Of a stretch of 38,820 bases of DNA, positions 8,001 through 13,895 are shown one piece after another. The stretch is taken from NCBI GenBank assembly GCA_021202775.1, contig JAJQCJ010000071.1, positions 1 through 38,820 of the forward strand, read 5' to 3'. The notes below the pieces were generated by a model. It was not told the DNA's origin and did no database searches. It worked only from the letters and a program-made list of their open reading frames with translations. Positions within the stretch are counted from its first letter, which is position 1. Each line of letters starts with the position of its first letter. The position numbers and the translations under genes were made by a program. The stretch comes from Clostridiales bacterium (GTDB lineage: Bacteria > Bacillota > Clostridia > Oscillospirales > Oscillospiraceae).

Positions 8001-8937
8001 GGCGGTGACCTTGGGGGAGGACCTCAGCGATGAGGAATATGCCGCCGCTGTGGAACTGATGGCGCAGGAGGCAGAGCAATACGCCCTGGGCTATGAGAGC
8101 AGCGAGACGATTTCCGCTTCGGGCGGCGAGAAGGAGGCCACGGTGATTGCCCTGTCCCCGGAGGATGCAGAGGGCCTCTTCGACCTCCACGACGGAAACG
8201 AGGCCATCGTCTGGCCGGAGGGCGGGGAGGCTGTGCTCACCGCCAAGCTGGCGGACAAGCTGGGCGTCCAGGTGGGGGACAGCGTCACCGTCCCCCTGAC
8301 CGGCGGCGCGGAGGTCACTGTCACCGTCACCGGCATTTGCGACAACTTCCTGAATCATTACGTCTACCTCTCCGCGGAGACGGCGGAGACGGAGGCGGTC
8401 AACGCCGCCTATTACCGCACGGCGGACGACGATTCCGCAGCCGCCCTCGCCACCGCCCTGCGGAATCTGGACGGCGTGACCTACGTCTCCCTGTCCGCGG
8501 AGGAGCGGGCGCTGATGGAGGCCTCCATGTCCAGCCTGAACTATGTGGTGCTGCTGGTGGTGGTGTGCGCCGGGGCGCTGGCCTTCATCGTGCTGTACAA
8601 CCTGACCAACATCAACATCATGGAGCGGATGCGGGAGGTGGCCACCCTGAAGGTGCTGGGCTTCCACACCGGGGAGACGGCCTCCTACGTCCTGCGGGAG
8701 AACATCATCCTCTCGGTGTTGGGCGGGGTGCTGGGCCTGGGCCTGGGCAAGCTGCTGCACTGGTACGTGATGGAGCAGGTGCAGGTGGACGCCATGACCT
8801 TTGAGGTGCGGGTGGCCGAGGTGAGCTACCTCTATTCCTTCGTGCTGACGGTGGTGTTCGCCCTGGTGGCCAACTTCTCCATGCGGTTCAAGCTGGATCA
8901 GATCAATATGGCTGAGTCGCTGAAATCGGTGGAATAA
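5068..8937 (+). CDS. FtsX-like ABC permease with giant coiled-coil ectodomain
   Basis: About 1289 residues. TM1 is at about 17-34 (IAILAIIALGVGFF), followed by an extracytoplasmic domain (about 35-250) and a very long Ala/Glu/Leu/Gln-rich coiled coil (about 250-745). The first FtsX domain follows with three TM segments (about 765-890), then another TM (GIGGCTALLVTGYGI), a second ectodomain, and three C-terminal TM segments. The coiled coil has two blocks of 32-residue repeats separated by a less regular centre, which suggests an antiparallel hairpin. TTG 5068 is chosen because GAGGA lies 7 nt upstream and family members begin with an RKTL..IK motif; an earlier in-frame TTG at 5047 overlaps the ATPase gene. 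Partner of the upstream ATPase. Similar large FtsX permeases are common in clostridia, but their substrate is not known to me. Confidence 0.9.
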   Translation: MTRKTLLRTIKATFGRYIAILAIIALGVGFFTGLKSAEPAMRNTAEDYLEELKFYDFQLLSTLGLTAEDVDAFAALDGVTAAEGGYSMDALAQVEGREDTLVLEFLSLTEETDLTELTAGRMPETAAECVADAAAFTEEDIGKTITVSDTNDEDTLDTFAVTEFTIVGLVQSPRYISSDRGSTSLGSGTLTGFVCLPEGAFSSEVYHEILLCCALSGSLYSEEYEAARDALEETIEALLEERGLLRYTELRTEAEAELADARQELDDGWAEYEDGKTELADAAQELADARQELDDGWVAYEDGKAEAEQELADAAQELADARQELDDSWAEYETGKAEAEAELADAAAQLAVARQELDDGWTEYEAGKAEAEAELSDAEAQLTAAQQEIADGLAEVEAGEAQIAAAQAALEESGAELAAARQTLEDSEAQLTAAREQLEEGKAQLEAQAELLAEQEAQFAQEKADTLEPLEQAVEALTAQEQALQAQLDALADTEDTTELEEQLAQVQAQLTQVQEMLTQAEASFAEAEESLAAAEAQLTAAREELDAQEQVLEDSEAQLAAGWAALEAGEAQLVEAQATLTEEAQTLAAARAQLESGAETLAEQQAAYETAKAETEQQLADALAQLEDGEAEYADGLAEYEAGKAEAEAELADALAQLEEGESDYADGLAEYEEGKAEAEQELADALAELEDGEAEYADGLAEYEENRVEAEQELADALVELEDGEADYADGVAELESLKEPTLYTLDRDSNSGYVSYENDIVIVSSIANAFPVFFALIAALVCITTMTRMVNEERTQIGTLKALGYGEGTVSQKYILYAGSAAALGSVAGYFLGSFLLPQVIWMAYAISYGFADLEYYFSPAMFVGGLLIALVGSVGVTMWACRREFLDNPAELIRPKAPSGGKRILLERFTPLWKRLSFLNKVTIRNTFRYKRRMVMMLVGIGGCTALLVTGYGIRDSVANLLNYQYDEIMLYDGAVTLGEDLSDEEYAAAVELMAQEAEQYALGYESSETISASGGEKEATVIALSPEDAEGLFDLHDGNEAIVWPEGGEAVLTAKLADKLGVQVGDSVTVPLTGGAEVTVTVTGICDNFLNHYVYLSAETAETEAVNAAYYRTADDDSAAALATALRNLDGVTYVSLSAEERALMEASMSSLNYVVLLVVVCAGALAFIVLYNLTNINIMERMREVATLKVLGFHTGETASYVLRENIILSVLGGVLGLGLGKLLHWYVMEQVQVDAMTFEVRVAEVSYLYSFVLTVVFALVANFSMRFKLDQINMAESLKSVE
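5836..7290 (+). repeat. In-frame 96-bp repeats encoding the coiled coil
   Basis: Two blocks of tandem 96-bp (32-residue) units inside the permease gene. Block A (5836-6207) has four units of the type ELADARQELDDGWAEYEDGK, the first four residues shorter. Block B (6922-7290) has about four units of the type ELADALAELEDGEAEYADGL plus AEYEEGKAEAEQ. Unit boundaries fall at 5920, 6016 and 6112, and at 7018, 7114 and 7210. Between them (6208-6921) the coil is less regular. The repeats should be prone to unit gain or loss. Confidence 0.85.
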
Positions 8938-8948
8938 GTGCGAAAAAG

Positions 8949-8982
8949 GCCGGATACACAGGAGAAATCCCGTGTATCCGGC
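8949..8982. terminator. Terminator hairpin after the permease gene (copy 1)
   Basis: Stem GCCGGATACAC (8949-8959) / GTGTATCCGGC (8972-8982), with AAAAA on the left flank and TCGTTTTG on the right, so it can act in both directions. Confidence 0.75.
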
Positions 8983-9012
8983 TCGTTTTGCTGTGTGTAT
9001 AGCGAAATAGCT

Positions 9013-9100
9013 TTACGCCGATGTTTCTCCCGGCAGCGCCAGCAGCTCCCGGTGAACCAGGCCGTTGGAGGCCACCGCCTCGGAGCTGCGGCAGAGGCAG
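9013..9100 (-). pseudogene. Duplicated C-terminal fragment of the inositol-phosphatase-like gene
   Basis: On the minus strand this stretch encodes CLCRSSEAVASNGLVHRELL followed by ALPGETSA and a stop. It matches the C-terminus of the complete gene next door (CLYRNSDVVASNGLIHRELL, then ALLGETPV) at about 20 of 28 residues. It has no start codon or upstream reading frame and is a relic of the tandem duplication. Confidence 0.8.
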
Positions 9101-9136
9101 GTCCAAATCGCTGAAATCGGTGAAATAAGCGAAAAA

Positions 9137-9173
9137 GGCCGGATACACAGGGGCAGTTTCCGTGTATCCGGCC
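9137..9173. terminator. Terminator hairpin of the convergent pair (copy 2)
   Basis: Stem GGCCGGATACAC (9137-9148) / GTGTATCCGGCC (9162-9173). On the minus strand it is followed by TTTTTC and so terminates the inositol-phosphatase-like gene; on the plus strand it is followed by TGATTTGTT. Confidence 0.75.
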
Positions 9174-9202
9174 TGATTTGTTATCTGTATGGCGAAACCG
9201 CT

Positions 9203-9991
9203 TTACACCGGTGTCTCCCCCAGCAGCGCCAGCAGCTCCCGGTGAATCAGGCCGTTGGAGGCCACCACGTCGGAGTTGCGGTAGAGGCAGGGCGTGTGCC
9301 CGGCTTCGTCGGTCAGCCGTCCTCCCGCCTCCTCCAGAATCAGCATCCCGGCGCAGAAATCCCAGGGCTTCAAATTCAGCTCCACAAAGCAGTCCGCCCT
9401 GCCGCAGGCCACATAGCACAGGTCAAGCTCCGCGCTGCCGCCCCGGCGCACGTCCTCCGAGGCGCAGAAGAGCCGCCTGGCCCGTTCAAAGACGGCGACG
9501 CTTCGGGACTTTTCATAGGGGGTAGTGCCGAACACCGACATGGAGTGGGCCAGGTCGGGCCGCTGGCTGACACAAATCGGCCTGCCGTTCAGCCTGGCCC
9601 CCTCCCCCCGAACGGCGGAGAAGGTCTCCTCCCGGAAGGGGTTATAGACCACGGCGCACTGGGCCGCGCCCTGGGCGCAGTAGGCCAGGGCCACGCAGCT
9701 CTGTTGGTAGTCGTGAATCAGGTTGGTGGTGCCGTCGATGGGGTCCAGAACCCAGAAGGGGCGGGCGGGGTCGATGCTCCACTTGGCCTCCTCCTCTGCC
9801 AGCAGCTGAGCGTCGGGGCAGAGGCCGGGCAGCGCCCGCTCCAAGGCATGCTGCACCCCCAGGTCAACGGCGGTCACATAGTCCGCCAGCCCCTTTTCCG
9901 TGACCTGCCGGGCGGCGTAGGCGTCCATAATGATGGGGCGGGTGCTGTGTATCAGGGAGATCAAATCATCCATAGCGAAGGGAAGTATCAT
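9203..9991 (-). CDS. Inositol monophosphatase family protein
   Basis: A 262-residue Mg-dependent sugar-phosphate phosphatase of the IMPase/FBPase/CysQ superfamily. Seen in order: DYVTAVD (38-43), the metal-binding Glu cluster AEEEAK (65-70), the signature WVLDPIDGTTN (80-90, Asp83 and Asp86 as metal ligands), and the second signature KPWDFCAG near 205 with the last metal Asp. All catalytic residues are present. Known members hydrolyse inositol-1-phosphate, 3'-phosphoadenosine 5'-phosphate or fructose-1,6-bisphosphate, and the sequence alone does not choose. The start at 9991 has AAGGAG about 10 nt upstream; Met at 9973 is an alternative. It lies 24 nt after the upstream gene on the same strand, probably an operon. 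Its 3' end is duplicated at 9013-9100. Confidence 0.92.
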   Translation of the reverse strand: MILPFAMDDLISLIHSTRPIIMDAYAARQVTEKGLADYVTAVDLGVQHALERALPGLCPDAQLLAEEEAKWSIDPARPFWVLDPIDGTTNLIHDYQQSCVALAYCAQGAAQCAVVYNPFREETFSAVRGEGARLNGRPICVSQRPDLAHSMSVFGTTPYEKSRSVAVFERARRLFCASEDVRRGGSAELDLCYVACGRADCFVELNLKPWDFCAGMLILEEAGGRLTDEAGHTPCLYRNSDVVASNGLIHRELLALLGETPV

Positions 9992-10014
9992 CGTCGCGTC
10001 ACTCCTTTTTCAAC

Positions 10015-10722
10015 CTATACGTCAAAGAGGAAAACATTTGGCACCGCCTGGAAACCGAACGTCTTGATTGCCATGCGATACATCGCTTTTGCGTGAATCC
10101 TGTCATGCCAAATAAAGCGTCTCAGTACCTTTCGTAGTGACCATTCTTCCTCATAGCTTCCAAGGGAAACCTTGTTTTTCAGAAAGCCCGGTTGCTGTTC
10201 CAGCGCTGTAAATCCGCAGGCTCTGCAATCAAGGATGCTGCCTTCGTTATCCGCAGCAACCCCAATTTCGCCAAAGTAATAGGAATTGACATTCTTTGTA
10301 TGCTCATACATCTCAAATGCTGTGCGGGGAACAGTTCCGTAGAAGGTTTCTCTCATCGGCAAACAGCTTTTATTCCTGTCCGGCATTGCACAGTACAGGG
10401 TCAAAAAATCCTGAGCCGATTTTAAGGCCAGTGATTTCAGTTCCTCATATTCAGCAGAGTTCAGTTCTTTCCGTTCGTTGTTAAAAATGACATCTGAATC
10501 GGCGTCAGAAATCGTCAGCTCAGACTGCTTTTCCTGGGCTATTTCAACGTCAAAGGTGGCGGGACTGAGGCCGTCCCTCCACATGAGATAGGAGTTCAGT
10601 TCAGCGGGCAGCTTCCGGAGCGCCAACTCTTTCGATGTGCCTCTTGTATAAGCGCCGGGAAAATTCTCTGCATAGATAAGACTGTCATTGCCATTATGCT
10701 CCCATACACATTTTATCAGCAT
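10015..10722 (-). CDS. Hypothetical protein, possible DinB-like fold
   Basis: A 235-residue soluble protein with no signal peptide or TM segment. The N-terminal 60 residues (MLIKCVWEHNGNDS...GAYTRGTSKELALRKLP) resemble small alpha/beta domains of the HicB-like kind. The C-terminal part, with EEEWSLRKVLRRFIWHDRIHAKAMYR, recalls the histidine-bearing last helix of DinB/YfiT four-helix bundles, where His residues bind a metal. That resemblance is weak and is my inference. ATG 10722 is chosen over a longer frame because GGAGGG lies 6-7 nt upstream. It is cotranscribed with the inositol-phosphatase-like gene. AT content is higher than in its neighbours, which might reflect transfer. Confidence 0.7.
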   Translation of the reverse strand: MLIKCVWEHNGNDSLIYAENFPGAYTRGTSKELALRKLPAELNSYLMWRDGLSPATFDVEIAQEKQSELTISDADSDVIFNNERKELNSAEYEELKSLALKSAQDFLTLYCAMPDRNKSCLPMRETFYGTVPRTAFEMYEHTKNVNSYYFGEIGVAADNEGSILDCRACGFTALEQQPGFLKNKVSLGSYEEEWSLRKVLRRFIWHDRIHAKAMYRMAIKTFGFQAVPNVFLFDV

Positions 10723-10946
10723 AAACAATCCCTCCGTTACATTGACAGGCAACGTTCCCTTTGCTTCTTTCCTACATGGTAGCACAGATACGAAGAAAGG
10801 TCAAGAAAGGTACAGCGCCCCTTTTTTCGGCCCTCCCCGGAAAAAACCGGAAAAAATGCCGGAAAGCCGTGGAAAATCGGAGCGGAACACGGTATAATAA
10901 AGGAAGAACACCCTTACATGGGACCAACGGAAAGGCGGCGCAGCAT

Positions 10947-11681
10947 ATGGCACAAAATCAGAACATGGAAATCCTGCAGAACTGGATCTCTGAGAGCGAC
11001 AACATCGTATTCTTCGGCGGGGCCGGGGTCAGCACGGAGAGCGGCATCCCCGACTTCCGCAGTCAGGACGGCCTGTACAACCAGACCTATGACGAGCCGC
11101 CGGAGACCATCATCTCCCACTCCTATTTCATGCGTTACCCGGAAAAGTTTTACCGGTTCTACAAGGCGAAAATGATCGCCCCGGAGGCCAAACCCAACGC
11201 CGCCCACTATAAGCTGGCGGAGCTGGAGCGGACGGGCAAGCTGAAGGCGGTCATCACTCAGAACATCGACGGCCTGCATCAGGACGCAGGCAGCCGGGAG
11301 GTGCTGGAGCTTCACGGCAGCGTCCGCCGGAACGACTGTATGCACTGCGGCGCGCATTTTGACGGGGTGGACGTGATTCTGGACGCCCCCGGCGTGCCCC
11401 GGTGCCCCAAGTGCGGTGGCATCATCAAGCCGGACGTAGTGCTGTACGAGGAGGGGCTGGACGACACCACCTTATATAAGGCGGTGAACTACATCCGTCA
11501 GGCGGATGTGCTGATCGTGGGCGGCACCTCCCTGGTGGTCTACCCGGCGGCGGGGCTGCTGCGGTACTATCGGGGGAACAAACTTGTGCTGATCAATTTG
11601 CAGCCCACCGCCATGGACAGCCAGGCCGACCTGGTGATCTCCGGGAAAATCGGCCAGGTGCTGGGGCAAATCAAGGTTTAA
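10947..11681 (+). CDS. NAD-dependent protein deacylase, SIR2 family
   Basis: A 244-residue sirtuin. It removes acetyl or other acyl groups from lysines using NAD+, giving nicotinamide and O-acyl-ADP-ribose, in the cytoplasm. Motifs: GGAGVSTESGIPDFRS (24-39) for NAD, QNIDGLHQDAG (105-115), catalytic His123 in LELHGS, zinc cysteines CMHC (131, 134) and CPKC (153, 156), and a GTSLVVYPAAGL segment for the nucleotide fold. Everything needed for activity is present. ATG 10947 has only a weak ribosome site (AAAGGCGG); the frame is open further upstream but without better signals. A -10 element TATAAT lies at 10893-10898. The DUF2812-like gene follows 9 nt later and is probably cotranscribed. Confidence 0.95.
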   Translation: MAQNQNMEILQNWISESDNIVFFGGAGVSTESGIPDFRSQDGLYNQTYDEPPETIISHSYFMRYPEKFYRFYKAKMIAPEAKPNAAHYKLAELERTGKLKAVITQNIDGLHQDAGSREVLELHGSVRRNDCMHCGAHFDGVDVILDAPGVPRCPKCGGIIKPDVVLYEEGLDDTTLYKAVNYIRQADVLIVGGTSLVVYPAAGLLRYYRGNKLVLINLQPTAMDSQADLVISGKIGQVLGQIKV

Positions 11682-11690
11682 AGGAAAAAG

Positions 11691-12881
11691 GTGATTCTTG
11701 TGCGGGAAGAACGCTACATCTGGTTCCGGTATGGCCCGGAGGACTATCTCGGCGTCCGGGAGAAGCTGAACCGCCTGGCCGCCCAGGGCTGGGAGCTGGC
11801 GGAGGAACAGGACTGCCACTGTGCCTTTGCCCGGTTCACCCCCACCGCCCGCACCGAGCTGACCTATGACGCGGAGCCGGTTCCCCTGCTGCGGAAGGAC
11901 GAGGCGGTGCAGGACGCCGTCCTGGCCCGGGAGGCGGAGGGCTGGGAGCCTGTGGCCACCCTGAACGGCATGGACATCTACCGCTCCATCCCCCTGCGCT
12001 TCCCCAAGGTGCGGAAGGGGGAGGCTGCGGCGAAGGCCAATCGCGCCGTTCTGGCCCGGCGGTTCGGTGCCTCTGTGACGGCGCTGCTGGCCGTCCTGGC
12101 GGCGGCTGTCTACCTGTACCTGACCGGGGGGACGTGGTACCTCTCCAACCTGTCCCTCTGGCTGATGGGGACGGCGATCCCGGCGGCGGCAGGGGGTCTG
12201 TTCTGGCTGGGGCGGCAGGCGGTCCGCCTGATGGGGCCGACGTCCCGGCCCCCGGCGGGGTGGAGCATGACGGTGTCCAGCGTTCTGGCCGCCCTGGGCC
12301 GGGTCTGGCTGCTGCTGACGGCGTTCATGCTGCTGTTGGACCAGTTGACGGTAGAGGCGGCCTGTCTGGTGGCGGTGTGCTACCTGGCGGCGGCGGGGGC
12401 CGTCTCCGGCCTATGGCGGCGCAAAGACTTCTCCCTGTACCGGCGGGTGACGGCCCTGGTGACGGGGATGGTCATCCTGTCCGCCTACCTGCTGAGCCTG
12501 GCCTACCCCGGACGGGTGAGCGTGTCCATTTTGGACGAGTACACCCGGCTGCAATACAGGGATGCGGCGGTGGTCCAGCTGGAGGATTTGGGGCTGGAGG
12601 GGGACGAGCTGCTGTCCGGCTCCTACCAGCGCAGCGGCTCCTTCCTGGTGACCTGCACCGACTACACGGAGTACTGGATGGTGGACGGCGAGATGGTGAC
12701 CCTGTCCACCACCACTTACGCCTGCCGCTTGGGGACGGCGGGCTGGCTCTACGGGCAGTTATCGGAGGAGGCGGGCGGGGAGGAACTCCTCTACCGCAGC
12801 GAAAATACGGTGGTGCGCTTCTCCGCCCCCATCGACGGCCTGACCTGGGAGGACGTGGCGGCGGCACTGGATGAGGGCTGA
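11691..12881 (+). CDS. DUF2812-like membrane protein
   Basis: About 396 residues. The first 110 are soluble and repeat a pattern of a turn-rich GWEL/GWEPV motif (LAAQGWELAEEQ...; AEGWEPVATLNG), as in DUF2812 proteins. About five TM segments follow between residues 125 and 280 (LLAVLAAAVYLYLTG, WLMGTAIPAAAGGLFWLG, VWLLLTAFMLLL, ACLVAVCYLAAAGAV, VTGMVILSAYLLSLAYPG). The C-terminal 120 residues are again soluble. In other Firmicutes such proteins often sit beside PadR-type regulators; none is seen here. GTG 11691 has AAGGA 5 nt upstream; GTG 11700, with AGGTGAT before it, is an equally good start. Function unknown. Confidence 0.75.
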   Translation: MILVREERYIWFRYGPEDYLGVREKLNRLAAQGWELAEEQDCHCAFARFTPTARTELTYDAEPVPLLRKDEAVQDAVLAREAEGWEPVATLNGMDIYRSIPLRFPKVRKGEAAAKANRAVLARRFGASVTALLAVLAAAVYLYLTGGTWYLSNLSLWLMGTAIPAAAGGLFWLGRQAVRLMGPTSRPPAGWSMTVSSVLAALGRVWLLLTAFMLLLDQLTVEAACLVAVCYLAAAGAVSGLWRRKDFSLYRRVTALVTGMVILSAYLLSLAYPGRVSVSILDEYTRLQYRDAAVVQLEDLGLEGDELLSGSYQRSGSFLVTCTDYTEYWMVDGEMVTLSTTTYACRLGTAGWLYGQLSEEAGGEELLYRSENTVVRFSAPIDGLTWEDVAAALDEG

Positions 12882-12905
12882 CCCACAACGAAACAGCGCG
12901 GAACT

Positions 12906-12945
12906 CCGGCTATAGCAGGATGCTATAGCCGGTCATTCTTTTTCG
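12906..12945 (+). terminator. Terminator after the DUF2812-like gene
   Basis: Perfect 12-bp stem CCGGCTATAGCA (12906-12917) / TGCTATAGCCGG (12921-12932), loop GGA, then TCATTCTTTTTCG. Confidence 0.85.
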
Positions 12946-13278
12946 ATATTGGCGAAAAATGGGCTGCAATGCTAAAATGAATGCAAAGCGGAACCGTGGC
13001 AGATTCCGAACAGGCGAGGGGAAGAACAGATATTTCAACAACTATTTTTAGCAAGTGTCATTTTCCTCATAAAAAAACAGTCAAAATGTAACAAAATGCA
13101 GTGTTTGTCTAAGAAATACAGGTCGTTCCCGAAAATCGTTCTCCGTTGCCCCGTGCCGTTTTGCAACTCGTCCGCTCCCATCCTGCAAAAATAGGGAGCA
13201 AATGCGACAATGTCCGGGAGGGTGTCGAGGTTTTTTGCTCAAAACTTTCAAGCGTCTGCAAAAAATGAATATTTTCCT

Positions 13279-13308
13279 TGACAACGCTGTTGCGTGAGAT
13301 GTATAATA
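13279..13308 (+). promoter_or_regulatory. Strong distal promoter of the opp operon
   Basis: Perfect TTGACA (13279-13284), 18-bp spacer and perfect TATAAT (13303-13308). Transcription would start near 13315, about 580 nt before oppA. The stretch between the preceding terminator and this promoter (12950-13278) is AT-richer and shows no credible gene. Confidence 0.85.
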
Positions 13309-13314
13309 GCAACA

Positions 13315-13895
13315 TCAGTTGAGCGTCCCTGCATGAAGGGAATCCTTCAGAAAGTTCGGACGCAGGACTTTATAGTTTAAGCTGCAAACACATCGGATTG
13401 TCTGCCGCGCTTTGAACGAAAGTGCCGTCACTGAAAGGGGGCATTTTTCATGCCCGGCAAGGCGGAGGCTGTGCGCTGTAGCAATACGGACAACATATGG
13501 GAAGGCAAAGGCGCTGACCGGAGAACGGCTGTTTCAGGCAAACGGTGTCAGGAACGTCCATGTTGCACTTCCCTGTTTTTGTATCCTCGGGTCTTTCCTT
13601 CGTTAAAGCAGGAAAGAACTGGAAAAACAAATGTTTTTCAATGAAACACAGACGCGGTATCTTCGGCGTGACGGAGCGGGAGTCACTGTCCCTCGTGAGG
13701 GGGCAGCGTTCCGGACGCCGGCGGCTGCTGTCAGGCGGGGCCAGCCCGCATCCCCAGGTTGATTTGCTGATTCGTCAGCGGTCATAATAGCTCAAAGCGG
13801 AGCTTGCAAGAGCAAACAGGACCCTGTGCGCCGCTGTGCAGGCCGTCCGGTTCCGCTTTGAAGTACATTTAACAGCGGTAGAATGGAGAATGAAC
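13315..13895 (+). promoter_or_regulatory. Long structured leader of oppA, type not recognised
   Basis: About 580 nt without a convincing gene. Near the 5' end there is a nested fold: GCGTCC (13323-13328) with GGACGC (13358-13363), enclosing GAAGG-GAAT-CCTTC. Further on are GGGCAT-TTTTC-ATGCCC (around 13439-13455), GAAAAAC-AAAT-GTTTTTC (around 13621-13638), and a run of small hairpins at 13660-13730 (ACGC..GCGT, GTGAC..GTCAC, CCCTC-GT-GAGGG). I compared it by eye with common riboswitch, T-box, RNase P and SRP consensus segments and found no match. It could be a leader, an independent small RNA followed by a second promoter at 13759, or both. Confidence 0.45.
13759..13788 (+). promoter_or_regulatory. 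Possible proximal promoter of oppA
   Basis: TTGATT (13759-13764), 18-bp spacer, CATAAT (13783-13788). It would give a leader of about 100 nt. It is weaker than the distal promoter. Confidence 0.45.

Larger units (their letters stand above)
8917..9290. repeat. Imperfect tandem duplication of about 184 bp
   Basis: Copy 1 (8917-9100) and copy 2 (9108-9290) align along their length with an offset of 190-191 bp. Each contains the last codons of the permease gene (TCGCTGAAATCGGTG), a bidirectional terminator hairpin and the 3' end of the inositol-phosphatase-like gene. Only copy 1's permease tail and copy 2's phosphatase tail belong to live genes. The copies differ at scattered positions, so the event is not recent. 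Confidence 0.9.

Noticed and set aside
13315-13480. Cyclic-di-GMP riboswitch in the opp leader, suggested by GGACGCA
   Set aside because: The tetraloop, receptor and CAAACC-type segments expected around it are missing.
13412-13790. Short open frames in the opp leader as leader peptides
   Set aside because: Compositions are random-like, start sites lack ribosome binding sites, and several frames overlap each other.
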